From the NCBI RefSeq assembly GCF_037126465.1, contig NC_088203.1:54101581-54165580 (forward strand): a stretch of 64,000 nt of DNA, written 5' to 3'. The notes beneath the pieces are model-generated. The model was not told where the DNA came from, ran no database searches, and saw only the letters and a program-made list of their open reading frames with translations. How positions within the stretch are numbered: the first letter of the stretch is position 1; each line of letters starts with the position of its first letter. The position numbers and the translations under genes were made by a program. This DNA is from Ornithodoros turicata (taxonomy: Eukaryota > Arthropoda > Arachnida > Ixodida > Argasidae). This document shows, piece after piece, positions 43,621 through 55,350 of this stretch.

Positions 43621-44795
43621 ACAAGCACTCAGCGTCGGTGAGTTCAGTGTTTCTTTTTTTTTTTCATTCGTTCTTTTTTGTTTCTGTTACGCAGTGGAAT
43701 GTTACACAGTTTAAAGAAATCATTAAGTAATATTTCCTGTGACTTCAAGTGTTGCGGAACTCGCCTTCTTTTCACGCGCACAGTGAAATTCGCATCAATA
43801 GAAAAGGAGTGGCATTGTCATCGCAGAAAAAAAATAAAATGTGAGAATTTCGTCGGCACTACTGTACCAATGTGGTTACACTGCGAATTTTCGAGTGCTT
43901 TCCTTCAGGAAAAGGTAGAATTGGCAAAGCGCAGGTTAGATAATTCTGACCCGCGTAGGACTATACTTGGAAGCACAACCCTAATTATATCTTATTGCCT
44001 CATCTAACACCTGTAGTTGGTGAGTGGAGTGGGGGATAATGTCGAAAGAAGATTGCAATGATGTGATAGGAACCCCTAGAGGATACCAGACCATCAAGCT
44101 TTGCCCAACAGCAGGGTGCTTTGACACCCCATCTTGTTGGCACTGTAGGGTTGATTTTCTCCAAAGCGCGCGTGTACACGTCTCCCTTTCCCACCTGGAT
44201 AACCTACGACAGCTTTGGATACATGTGGTACATAAAATACTTTGGAACCGCCCGATGCTTGCGATTTTGGATAAATCGATACTTCACAACAGTATCGTGG
44301 AACTACTCGTATAAGTCTTCCGTCGGCCATATTGTTGTGAGGCAACTCACCTGGTCGGGCTGGGCGGTCATGATTTATCGCAGTTCAAGAAGGTCGAGTG
44401 ATCACGAACGTCTGTAAAATACAAGTAACTTTATCATTTGATCCGATGTGGCACAATCCGGAGGTGCATTTGACACCCGGATCCACGAACACAAAACCAA
44501 ACCACACAGCACGATTATGAAATGATATTTTTCTCGTTTTCATCAGAAAGAAAACACTTTTCCGAGTCTAGAACCAAAATTTTACCTTCGTCATGCAAGG
44601 AATTTTCTCGGGAGCGAATTTAAATGGAGCCGCGCGAATTTAAATGGAGTACAGCTGGCGCCACGCCGTGTCGAGCTGCCGCGCGAAGGCACCGTGAGTA
44701 ACTTGACGCGAACTACGATCGGGCGCGCGATACGTCATCGTGACGTGTCGTGGTCCCGCCAGGAGCATGCGCCGTAGGATCATGCATATGCGTTC
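43621..44795. other. Stretch without a recognisable gene
   Basis: Overlapping frames at 44024-44417 lack motifs. At 44615-44655 the phrase GCGCGAATTTAAATGGAG is directly repeated. Nothing else is seen. Confidence 0.4.
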
Positions 44796-45891
44796 CAAGG
44801 TTGCCAGATTGGGCTATAAGCCGCCAAACTGGGCTACTTTTTGTGACAGTTGGCGGGGTGTTTTTCACCTTGGCTATTTGGCTACTTTTGGACTATTTGA
44901 GGGTTTCACGCCACATGCGCTTGGACGACAACACATGACCAGACTATGATTGTCACCCCTCGTCACGCAAAACTTCCTACACCCTTTTGGGTGTAAGGTG
45001 TGCGTCCCATAACTCACACCCCTAAAGTGTTGTGAAACACCATGACAGGTAGGTGTATTTCATTACACCTACACACCCTAAAGTGTGTAGGTGTAATGAA
45101 ATACACCTAACTCTCATAGTGTGTTTCACAACACTTTCAAACTTTTACACCTGAAAGGGTGTGAGTTGGTACACCCACATTACCTCCTGAAAGGGTGTAA
45201 CGTACTTAGCGGGTGCGCGGCTTGTGGGTCTACACTGGTAATTGGACGATACCCTATCTGATTCGTTTTTTGTGTAAATCAACACCCCTAAGTAATGGCA
45301 TAACTATATACAGTGCCTGTCTTGCGAGAGTCTGCAAATTCGATAGCAAGTTTAACTTGTTTATATACACAAAAAACACCAAAATGAGGAATTGCTTGGA
45401 GTATAAGCTCACCATCAAGACAACGTTTGTGCTTCCTACTGGTTTTAGTATGAAGGAAAATTAAGACTCAGTGTACACGCGTTTTAGAATAAGGCAAAAC
45501 ACTTTTAGCACACCCTCAACACACCCACCTATGAGGGGATCAGCCTCGAAGGAGTGTCATACGAGAGTGATCTAGGTGTATATTGCAAAATACACCCCCT
45601 TACGCTAACGTCCATTCTTCACGTGACCATTCAATGAACATCCTTCCTGAACAAGTTTACAAGCGAACTAATGTGTCCATAATATGAGTTTATGCATATG
45701 CGCTTCTCATACATAACCCATGTGCAATTTGCATGCTGTATATTTTCCCGGTTTTGTGAACAGGGAAACGAAAACGTTTTTGGCTATTTGGGCTATTTTT
45801 TTTCTTTTATGTGTCGTCGTGCGTTGGCTATGTTTAGGCTATTTTATGAATCAGTTTTGGCGGGAGACAAGTTTGGCATCTGGCAACCCTG
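44796..45891. mobile_element. Non-autonomous hAT element, copy B (1096 bp)
   Basis: The left end is CAAGGTTGCCAGATTGGGC and the right end, on the other strand, is CAGGGTTGCCAGATGCC, matching copy A at 14644-15866. The flanks are ATGCGTTC (44788-44795) and ATGCGGTC (45892-45899), an 8-bp duplication with one mismatch. Shared interior text such as GGCGGGGTGTTTTTCA confirms one family. Between about 44975 and 45610 this copy carries a foldback block absent from copy A. Confidence 0.88.
44975..45610. repeat. Nested foldback block with TTACACC/GGTGTAA motifs
   Basis: Inner arms TAGGTGTATTTCATTACACC (45051) and GGTGTAATGAAATACACCTA (about 45088-45107) pair exactly around a short loop. Outer arms built on AACTCACACCC and GGGTGTGAGTT pair around them. 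The motif recurs near 45485-45600 (TAGGTGTATATTGC, ATACACCCCC). It is non-coding. Similar blocks sit at 50040-50230 and 63060-63290. Confidence 0.75.
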
Positions 45892-46302
45892 ATGCGGTCA
45901 TCGGGTCCATGACGCCAGCTTCCGCGCGGTGGTCGCAGCCTATCGCAGTCGCATCCTGTGGGTTTCGCCGACATACCGAGACAATGTTGGATGGTTGGTT
46001 GCCCTAATTCACGTCAATATCCGCGGATCATCTAGTGTCATATGTTTCTCAGTGACATAACGGAGAGCTTTTGATGCAAGGAAGCAATCGGATCGCCGGA
46101 ATGGAAAGCATTATCTTTCCTCGCACTCAGGCTGTTCACAAGTGTTTTTTTTTATTTTGTGATTTGATTTCAGTTTACCTTATCATATGCACAATCATAT
46201 CAGTTTATCCTATCATATATGATATTGAGGGGGCCATTTTATTGTTTATACCTGAATAAGATAATGAAAAAATGGCTAGGAAGCAAGCGAGCTGGTGAAT
46301 AT

Positions 46303-46463
46303 GATGCATAATGTAAAACCCCGGGACTAGGGGACACGAAGGGGGACACACAAACACGAAGCCTCAAACACAGCTGCTCTGTGCTCTCAAACGCAGATCT
46401 GTTTGAGACTTCGTGTTTGTGTCTGTCCCTTTATGTTCCCTAGTCTCGGGGTTTAGATTATGC
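46303..46463. repeat. Imperfect 160-bp palindrome
   Basis: The arms start GCATAATGTAAAACCCC on the left and GCATAATCTAAACCCC on the complement of the right. They continue through CGGGACTAGGGGACACGAAG or CGAGACTAGGGAACATAAAG to CACAAACACGAAG. The interior AAGGGACAGACACAAAC resembles AAGGGACAGATACAAAC in the tail of the tRNA-containing retroposon, so this may be a distant relative in the same inverted arrangement. Confidence 0.75.
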
Positions 46464-49400
46464 AAGCTAAGGTGCTTTTAAGAGCTGCAGACTTTTGTTT
46501 CTTATCTTATAATCATTACTTAGATGGACTACATCCATTTGCATTCACCAGAACTGGAGTTGCGTTCTGTGTTATTCATTTTCTTTTCTCAAACCAGGGA
46601 AGCCCACGTGTATGGCAGCTGAAGTCGTTCACCAGGGTAGGAACGCCAGAACAACTCCAAGTGCTCTGCAGGTCACCTCTAAATTAAAGAAACCTACGTT
46701 TGATACACTATGTTCTCATGAGATTTGTTCCTGCTACAACTCTGCACTTCGTTTCACGTTACCAAGAAAACCTAACCAACCATTACTATATCAGTGGTGT
46801 ACTGCTGTGTTCAAGCAGTTCTACTTATTCTGGGAATCCCGTAAACCTTGTGCAGCTACTTCGGCCCTTATTTGCTGGTAACACTGGTGCCAATACAGCT
46901 GTTAGTTGAGCTGTGTGACAGTGTATAATAGAATACATCCTGTGTTTGCATATGCATAAAAATTATGCATGTGCAGCATATAATGTGTATATGTTATAGA
47001 TTTTAGGTCTTATATATTTGTTATATTGTACTGTTTGAGCTAAATGTCGACACTTGAGCTGTTTGAGCATAGTGCCCACACCCTTGGTCGAGGCTGCACA
47101 GCTGAGGACTCTGTCCACGTGGCAATATATATGAAATAGTATCAATTACTTGTAGTTTTTGTAATTGCAAAATATAGGGCATGCTACGTGACTACTGGGG
47201 CTTCTTGGTGCTTTTCAGTTGCCTCAACTCGTGACTTCAGACTTATGTAACACAATAATATACGGTGACAATGACGCAGGCGAACTGGTGTCGTTGGATT
47301 GTGTCCACCAGTCTCGGAATTATGGATGTATTGCACAGTATTGGAAACATGGTTGAACAATAAATGTGTTAAACAACAGACAGTTATCAGAAGTATATAC
47401 GATGTGCAGAATACGTTGCAGTTGAGTGTCTGTAGGCACGGTGGGTGTTAATGCAAAATGTTCAGATTTACGACGAGCTCGACATTGAATACCTCATAAA
47501 ACAAATTCTTGCGTGAAACATATTCTTAGGCAAACAAGTCACTAGGAAAGGAAGGAAATACAGCCAGCCCGTTCGGTCTGTAGACCAAGCAATGCAGAAT
47601 AAATCAGAATCGCTTGAAGGCGTGAAGCTGCTTTGAATAAAAATAGTAATGGTGACGAAGAACACTGGTTGAAACAAAGTAAAACAAAACATTATACCAC
47701 CCAGTCTTCTACGACAATTCGTGCAAACAAATCGAGCAACAAAGGGGGACATGTTCCAAATATCTCAGTCGCACTTCACAACGCACTTGTTGTCACATTA
47801 CCAACGCAACGCCAAGCAACCACCAGACATTTTCCTCTGGTCACGGCAGTACAACGAATACAACGTCGCGGTTAATCGCTAGAGGCCTACGTTTCGCGTC
47901 AGCAAAAACCTCATAGCCACGGACCGAGTTGGGTGCTTGGGTTCCTTGTTGTGAACAGCGGCCGAGCAGAAGACTATTTCATTCCTTGAAAAAGTATAGC
48001 TCACATGTCATACCTGCCAGCGCAAGTATAGCAATCGATTCACACACAAAAAGCTGTTCACTATCGCGTGTTATCCGAACGCCTTCAACGAACGAAGAGA
48101 AACTTCAGCTCTCAGACGCGGCCAGAGACCTTCCCCAACAACACAGAAACGTCCTGTGTCATCCTCAGGATGTCAACCCCGGATGACGATGACATCCTCA
48201 GGAAGTCATCAACTGGTCCTCCCAGTGTTACCTCAGTGTTACCGTGGGACTCCCGATCACATCACCTGCACATCCTCAGGGCGTCAACCTGGAACACTCG
48301 CAGGACCTTGTGAGGGCGACTTCACCTGCACCCACCTGTCCTTATTTGTGCTGCTTATAACCCTGAATAGTGTTTCTTTTTTATTGAATACAAAGCGTTT
48401 CACAGAGAGAGTGATAAAAGGACACCCCAAGCTGTCTTCGTGGTACTTGCGAACACAAGTACCATGAAGACAGCCTCCGGTTTCCTTTTATATAAATGAT
48501 ACAATACCACACGCAGTCCTGATAACTTCAGTTTTCCAATATATCTTGAGTAACTTCCGCAATCCATAACGGACAACGAGGGCAGCGGCTTAAAAAGAAA
48601 GCAGAGAAATATGAAAGACTAAAAAAAAATCTTGTCACTGGCACTAAGTCCGACAAACCCATTCCGAAAGGTACTAGAATTCTCTTCGGAAGTCACAACA
48701 GATAGTATTTATTGCTTATAAGTTATAACCGCGACGATCCGTAAATTCGAGAGTCCTGCTCGCCTGCGACACAAAACGAAGGGTGAGCTGTCAATGTTTC
48801 TTTCGATTACGCAAAGAAAGAATACTCAAAGTGAGGAATTGATCGAAGTTTTAGGTCTGCATCAATTGCTTTGAGACACTCAGGTAGGACATTTGAAAGT
48901 CAAGAGCAGTGCGACAGAATCGCGGCTTTCTCTCCTTTCCACGAGAAATGCTCCAGGTATCATAGACAGTCATCCTTTTTGGAGGCCGAGAATTTTACGG
49001 TGGACCACCCTTTATTTCAGAAAGAAGTCAGTCAGGTCCCAGGATCGGCCCAAAAAATAAAAATGTGTTTATGGAGTCTGAGCAGTTCAACTAAAAGTAA
49101 TATTTCTCGTCCCGCAGGCTACCCACAGGGACGGGCACAGGACGTACCTGAATGACTCTTCACGGACAGTCCGAGAGTGTTATACTCAGGACGTTATGGG
49201 GATAACCGCGAAGGACGAGGACACGATGACACTGTGGAGACATCCTGAGGACCGCGTGTGTTCTTGGGGACGAGAGGCGCCAACGCAACGCCGCTAACTT
49301 GGCATTACGCGATGCCGGTGTCGTAACGGGGGCCAAAAAAAGAGCCCGTACAACTATCCGATCAGCAGGAGAATTAGCGCGGGAGAGGAGGAACGCAGCA

Positions 49401-50039
49401 GAGACACTTCAAGCGCGCGCTTCTGACAGAATGGAGCGATTTCACCCGGAAAAATTCTGGCATATTAGTTTCTCGACGGCAAGAATAGTTTCCAGCAAAA
49501 AAGAAGAAAAAACTATGAGGGTTCGGGAAATTTCATAGTCCCTTTAAGGCCCAAACTGTTGTACAGCACCGATACCCTCATCACTTTTGATCCGTGAAAG
49601 CTCGGGCGTACGCAGTTTTGGACAATTCTTAATAAGTCACGATAATGCGCACGCCTCCCGTTCTCAACAAATCAGGATGATAGTTGGCTCAGGAATGTGC
49701 TATGCAGTGAAGTTCATTTTTAAAAGTGTAGAATGTGATCCTAGAAAAACGCACCAAAGGAATTTGGAGGAACGGTGATATAACAACGCGATAACGGCAA
49801 GGGAGCCTACATACATCCGACTACAGTGCGGTGATACCTCCAGCCGATGTCCCTCAGGCGGGCCGCCATGTTTGGTCCCCTGCTTTGTCAAATCGTCAAG
49901 GGTATTGCCGAGATAAAATTCAAACCGCATGGCACCGCTGTAGCCAACCATCATTGCCTTCTCCTATTTGTCGAAAATGGGAAGCGTGTATGTCGTTTTG
50001 TTTTTTGATTATGTGCGGCATAGTGTCACCAAAAAAAGG
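46464..50039. other. Long stretch without a recognisable gene
   Basis: Open frames are short and without motifs. A hairpin with about 19-bp arms (GCTGTCTTCGTGGTACTTG) lies at 48430-48473. Segments 48130-48300 and 49140-49270 share inverted CATCCTCAGGATGTC and CGTCCT-type blocks, perhaps the ends of a decayed element. I see no tRNA, rRNA or host exon that I can defend. Confidence 0.4.
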
Positions 50040-50230
50040 CTTACACCTCTCGTTTTAACAAATCACACTGTTAATTTCAGACACCCATTACTGGTTGTAA
50101 TATGGGTGTAATAAGGGTGTAACTGTCGTATACTCCTCTATACACCATCTGTGGGCACTTTTTTTTTCATCTGGGGTGTTAAAGTGGGTGTAATTGCGAA
50201 GAAAACCCCTTCACATTATATTTAGAACCA
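50040..50230. repeat. TTACACC/GGTGTAA repeat block
   Basis: GGGTGTAA occurs at least three times within about 190 bp (ATGGGTGTAATAAGGGTGTAA and GTGGGTGTAATT). Complementary TTACACC and TATACACC lie around them. The segment CACTGTTAATTTCAGACACC at its left resembles the complement of the right edge of the 63060-63290 block. Confidence 0.65.
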
Positions 50231-51249
50231 TATGGTGTCGAAATGGTGTTTTCAGCATACGCCAAATACACTGCACCTGGCAGTTAACGCCACCCAGTTC
50301 CACGATTCTGCAAAAATGCGCGGAATCGCTATGTGCCGTGAAACTACAAGCGTGTACAGCATTCCGCGGAATTGCGCGACTTTAGGGAAGGTTGACAAGA
50401 AATGGACCAACCTACATCGCTTATGGGCCGTTCCCACTCATGCGCGAGTAACTATAGTTCTTTCTAATAGTTGAAAATTGACTGGATATTTCTAAGGTGA
50501 TCAGATTTTTTAAACAAAGCCTTCAATTACGTACGTGACCCACCCGTTTCTAAAGCGGGCTTCACCTGCACAACGTAAGCATTGCGGGAAGCCCACTTCA
50601 CAGACCGTTTGCAGCCGGTCAAAGTCATATTTTCCAGGCTTTACTTTTTTTGTTTTTAATTTCGGTGAAATGCAGTCAGCAGCATGGATCCGTCTCGATC
50701 CGTGCATTACGTGGACCAAGTTCTCTGACAAGAGCTAATTTACCCTCACTCTTCACGAAGTGAAGGGGAACATATACCCTTCGTGCATATGTTTTCTCTG
50801 TGCAGACCAGCTGATATGGACAAGCATGAAAGCATGCAAGCCAATACTGTCCAAACCATAAAGAATGTTTGAACAAGTACCTGTCCTTGCTTTTGCTGAA
50901 CTGAGGAATTGAAAAAAAAAAAACTAAATTCAGAAATTAGGGAGTGCTGCAGTCAGAAACGGGTGGCCCTATACTGAAGTCGCCCCTTGCATTGTCCAAG
51001 TTATCTGATCGACATGACATGTGACTTCAATAAGTATCTATTAGTGGTCAGAGATCATGCAATGCTTATTTACAAAACCATTCTTCAGATATGTACACAA
51101 AGAACGCAACAGATACACAAAAACAAAATGCAAAAGTAGGATCGAAAGGGAGGGAGACGATGACACAACCATCATATAAGTGCCTGCCGTGGATTTATGA
51201 CAACATGTCTCCCTTCCTGTGCACTTTGAGCCAAAAGTCCGATACATGC
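50231..51249. other. Stretch without a recognisable gene
   Basis: It has only short frames. The right part probably holds the 3-prime UTR of the minus-strand gene that ends at 51250. Confidence 0.4.
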
Positions 51250-53624
51250 TCAAAATAAATGTCTGTTATGGAAAGTCTCCTCCCTACGTTCGACAACATA
51301 AACATGCAAATGGTCGTTGAACCTCCATCGTTGCAAGTTTCCTAACAAGCAGGAGGATGCGTCGGTTGACAGAATATATTCCGCAAACCTCCGAAAAACT
51401 CTGGTAATCACATCAGCCCCTTGTGACGTGAACACACAGCCCGTGCCATAAGCCTTGCCACTGAACTCCACGCTCTTCATGGAAACAACCTGACGTTGCT
51501 CGATGCCATGGCTTGCTAGATACAGTTGGATACCCTCAGGTGCTTGCTCCGTAGGGGTTTGTCCCTGCAGCCCTTGCAGGTTACACTATCCTTGGAGTCT
51601 GGTTGCGTCCACATGGACATTTGGTAGAGCTGATGCCTTTGTGCCATTGAGAAAGCTATGTTCTTAAAATTCTTTAGCTTTCTCGCCATGTCCTTAAAGT
51701 ATTTATATGTTTTCCCTCAAACCTCATGGACCACAGTTGGATGAGTGGTCCATACTTATAGATGTAGGTGGGGTAGTGGAGTATGTAATGCATTTTGCAT
51801 GGGACTCTTACATCTGGAAACAGTTGTCTGGAATTCTTGCCGGAAAAACTCGATGCGGCGATGGAGATAAGGAACGTGGTCAAGTGGCAAGTCTCTGCAC
51901 ATGATCAGGTCAACGACTTCTCGGAACATAGTGTAGAGCCTCCAGAACCTGTTCTCTTGCGGAATGAACTCTCCAACATAAAGAGCAATGTTCCTGAATA
52001 AAGCAGAACTTCTGAGAGGCACTCCCTTTCAGCGAGCCCTTGCCTGTCAGAACAGTCGGAAGTATACTCTCGGGCTTATTTTTCACATCACAAGGGTCGT
52101 ATCCAAATTTTTCAATGGAAGCATTCAAGGTTTCCAAGGAGGAAATATTTGTCAGAAACAAGCTTGGAAAGTACGTGCTTCAGGAGGAATGGCAAGATGC
52201 CTTCGTGAACTTCATGCATCACGTCGGGCGGCAGGTGCTCTGTGGGGTCAACCCGTGAAGTGGTAATGCACAGGGCCTTTTCACTCCATATAATGAAAGT
52301 GCAGGCAACCCTCTTTCCAACATGTCGAGGTGGGTATGCATGGCTTTCAGGAGACCGCATGTGAAAATGCTGCTCCTTGTGCTTGGCAGACAGTTCATAG
52401 TGCAAAGCCATGCAGAAGCGGCACACGCGACCGTGGCTGAAGCTTGTTGCAAATCCCCCCACACGGTGGTTGGATAAGTTGTCGCCTGAGAGACACAGCA
52501 CTGACCCAGTGTACCGTATAGAATCACGACTATGCCTTCTGTTTCTAGCTCTGACATCCTTCACAAGGGGCTCCAGAATACGGTCCAGTCCATAGCGTTC
52601 CGCAAGCTTGTCCCGAGCAACCACAGCTAGATGGATATGTTGCAGAAGGGATCTGTACTCAGCAGGCACATTTAGAAGTGAATAGTATATGACTGCCAAC
52701 TTGTGTTTTCCTCTTTTGGCACCCAAGGGATCACAGACTTCAAATTCATCACAGTAGAGCTGGATACAGAACTTGTTGGTATCGCCTTGAAAATATTTGT
52801 GCCCTTTGAAGGCGGAGCCATCAAACACGCTTTTGAGGTGGCCTTCGCTGCCCTGTTGTACACTTACGTGTGGAACCTGTGGGGACTGCAAATACATCTT
52901 GAGAACTTTCAGTATGCTGACATACTGGAACGTATCTGGCTTTCCCCTTTGAGTTGTTTCCCAGGTACATCGTTGCTGGTTGTACAAAAGGCAGTGTGCT
53001 CTTCCAGTAGTCTTTCCGACCACCTTTTGTTTGTAGAATAGGCAGCTCCTTAATGATGTCAGTAAGTGGCTGTGCATCAGGTGTACCTGCAGATTGCTGA
53101 ACTAAGTCCTGGATGTAATGTATGACATCATTTGCAACTTCATTCAAGCTGAACTCTGGTAGCCTCATTTGCTCCTTCCACTTCAGAAGCAAGAGTGCAA
53201 GGCGCTTCGTAGAATCTGCTGTACATACGGAACTGGATGCATCTTGTTCTTCATTACTGATGTCATCAGCTTCATTACTGCCATCATCGTCCTGAGACAC
53301 CGTACTTTCGGCCCCCGTGGGTTCCCCAATTTCCTCACTGCCTTCATTCTGGGTGGCTTGAGAGGTGGCTCGTGAATCGTGACTTCCAAGGAGGCCACTG
53401 TGCTTGCTTGTCACATGCCTGCGGTATGTGAAGTAGGATCTGTACGTCATCATACATCCTTCCAAGCCGCAGGTCCAGTTTTTCTCATGGCCATGAGCTG
53501 AGTGCATGTGGCGGAAGAGGGCTCTGAGGGTGAATCCCTTCCACTGGCAGCGCGTGCAGGAGATGTACCGAAGGTTTGGCATCTGAGAGCAGTTTGTAAC
53601 AGTATGAGTCAATGACACTTCCAC
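51250..53624 (-). pseudogene. C2H2 zinc-finger transposase-like gene, frameshifted
   Basis: Two zinc fingers open the protein (start at 53624): C-x2-C-x12-H-x4-H (CTRCQWKGF...HSAH) and C-x4-C-x12-H-x4-H (CGLEGCMM...TSKH). An acidic linker and a KEQMRLPEFSLNEVANDVIH region follow. The large domain continues in a second frame (53077-52112): LYCDEFEVCDPLGAKRGKHK, YGLDRILEPLV, GSVLCLSGDNLSNHRVGGF, CRFCMALHYE and PPDVMHEVHEGILPF. Further frames give FGYDPCDVKNKPESILP, HYILHYPTYIYKYGPLIQLW with MRFEGKH, and an end block WRFNDHLHVYVVERRE (51480-51250). From memory this is a multi-copy family in arthropods, cnidarians and fish, probably transposase-derived. At least four frameshifts argue for a dead copy, unless they are assembly errors. 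Confidence 0.75.
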
Positions 53625-54129
53625 TCAGCAAGGGTTACTTTTTGTGTGTATTCTGGTTTAATGATGCACCATGCATGCCTCAATCACTTTAACGGAGTGG
53701 TAAGATGGTAGTGGCTTATGTGTGTCCCCCCCCCCCCACTGTGTCCTCCGGGATCTTTCGACTGTAATCACTTTCAGTCTTTCTCACATTTGTAAATTGC
53801 CCTTCCCTTGTAATGACAAACATGAAAGCGAAAATGTAGACACGTTAAGGTTTCTTTTGTTACATAATTTAATCTTATGACACAGTCACAGAAAATTAAG
53901 GTTCTCCTTTGTTTATTCACATGGCTAGCATTACAGCAACGGTAATGGGAACAGCCAGTTGCAGTTACAACAACAGCGACAGTCCGCACTGTGTTATCAA
54001 CCAACAACGTTACAACAACATCGACATTTCCATTGTTTGTGGTCGTTGATAACCTAATTATACAGTAAAAAGATGCCGAAACAAAGTGAGAGAATTTAAC
54101 TCACCCTCACGTAGATGTAATATATCGGC

Positions 54130-54280
54130 ACACTAACCTAACTAACTCTCACGTGAGTGAAGTGTGCCAAGAGTGTGAATATTTCAACACCATGCTCCCT
54201 AACCTAACCTGACTTAACCTAGCTTAACCTGGACAAACCAACTTATCATAATCGACCTAACCTAACGTAACCTAGCCCCA
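54130..54280 (+). repeat. Degenerate interstitial CCTAA (TTAGG) stretch
   Basis: CTAACCTAACTAAC, CCTAACCTAACCTGACTTAA and GACCTAACCTAACGTAACC are spaced over about 150 bp. CCTAA is the complement of the arthropod telomere unit TTAGG. The stretch is degenerate and far from any visible end, so it reads as an old interstitial insertion or a CCTAA-rich repeat. Confidence 0.6.
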
Positions 54281-54406
54281 TGAAAACATCGGGCCGATTT
54301 CTTCGGACGATTTTCCCATCACACCCAAAGGAATCCAAAGTCACACACAGCCAATGCACCTATCTAATCACGACCTACCACGCTCATTGTAAAAAAGAAG
54401 AAAAAG

Positions 54407-54486
54407 AAAACCCACTGCCGGGATTTGAACTTCGTAACTACCGCAGCTGGAAATGGCGTCCTATGCACTAGACCAACACGACATTG
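54407..54486 (-). repeat. tRNA-like remnant
   Basis: On the minus strand an A-box-like TTGGTCTAGTGCATAGG is followed, about 30 bp on, by a B-box-like AGTTCAAATCCC. Acceptor ends do not pair (GTCGTGT against the 3-prime side), so it is a decayed SINE head rather than a tRNA gene. Confidence 0.5.
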
Positions 54487-55350
54487 TCTTTTTTCCTTCC
54501 CCGTAACTGAGTAATGATGTTTGGTATGCACAAGCGGTGATCGATGACAGCACAAGATGAAATGACAGTGAGATATGGCATGGTGCATGCGATGCACAGG
54601 GGATGGACAAAATTTTCACACACGGTTCACATCCCAACAGGTGGTCGGTGGTATCAATAGTGGTGACCAACACGACATGGTAAAACGGGCACTAAGTTGA
54701 CGCCACAAGGCTCGCGTGGTTGTAACTTTAACAGCGAGTTCATCTAAATTCCTTGCTGCTGATCTGCTTGCGCATAGCTGTTTGGAGGAAGACACTCACG
54801 GTGCTGCACGGCAGGATCTCCTTCAACAGCTAGAGGATATCGTTCCAACAAGATTGGCACAAGACAAAAATACAGTTGAAATAGGAAAGCGTCTGACAGA
54901 CGGACACAAGACACTCGCAACCATGCTCGCAATCGCCCGCCGAATCTCGCAGCCGCAAGAAGCGGAAATGGTACGATGTCTGTACGATATCAAGTTTTAC
55001 ATTTCATGCGCGAAATGTTTACAGTTCGTTAAATGTGGTGTTGTTTATTTCTCTTCTTTTGTATGTGCATTTCTTTCACAACAAGAAACAAACATTATGC
55101 AAATGTGACAAAAAAAAAACAAAAAAAAAACAAGCGTCACCGGTACGAAGAGCGGCTCCTATCCACTCACGAATCCAATCAGAATCCGATCCATCCGTGC
55201 TATTGGCGGCATTTGTAACCGCTGGAACGCTTCAAGTTCTGAAACTTTGTGTCCATGTGCGCGTGTTATAGTGACAGTTTTGGCGATCTACAGGGGTGCT
55301 GACTTTCGATAACTTCCCGTTTTGCTGCCACCTTCGACTTTCCGCGCACG

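Larger units (their letters stand above)
53625..55350. promoter_or_regulatory. Intergenic region between divergent genes
   Basis: This 1.7-kb region separates two genes that point away from each other, so it should contain both promoters if either is expressed. It holds a C-homopolymer (53728-53739), the CCTAA-type stretch and a tRNA-like remnant described separately. A plus-strand open frame (54716-55108) carries a leucine-rich LQQLEDIVPTRLAQDKN and MLAIARRISQPQEAEM text and ends near a possible donor; it could be an upstream exon. No TATA box can be asserted. Confidence 0.35.
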
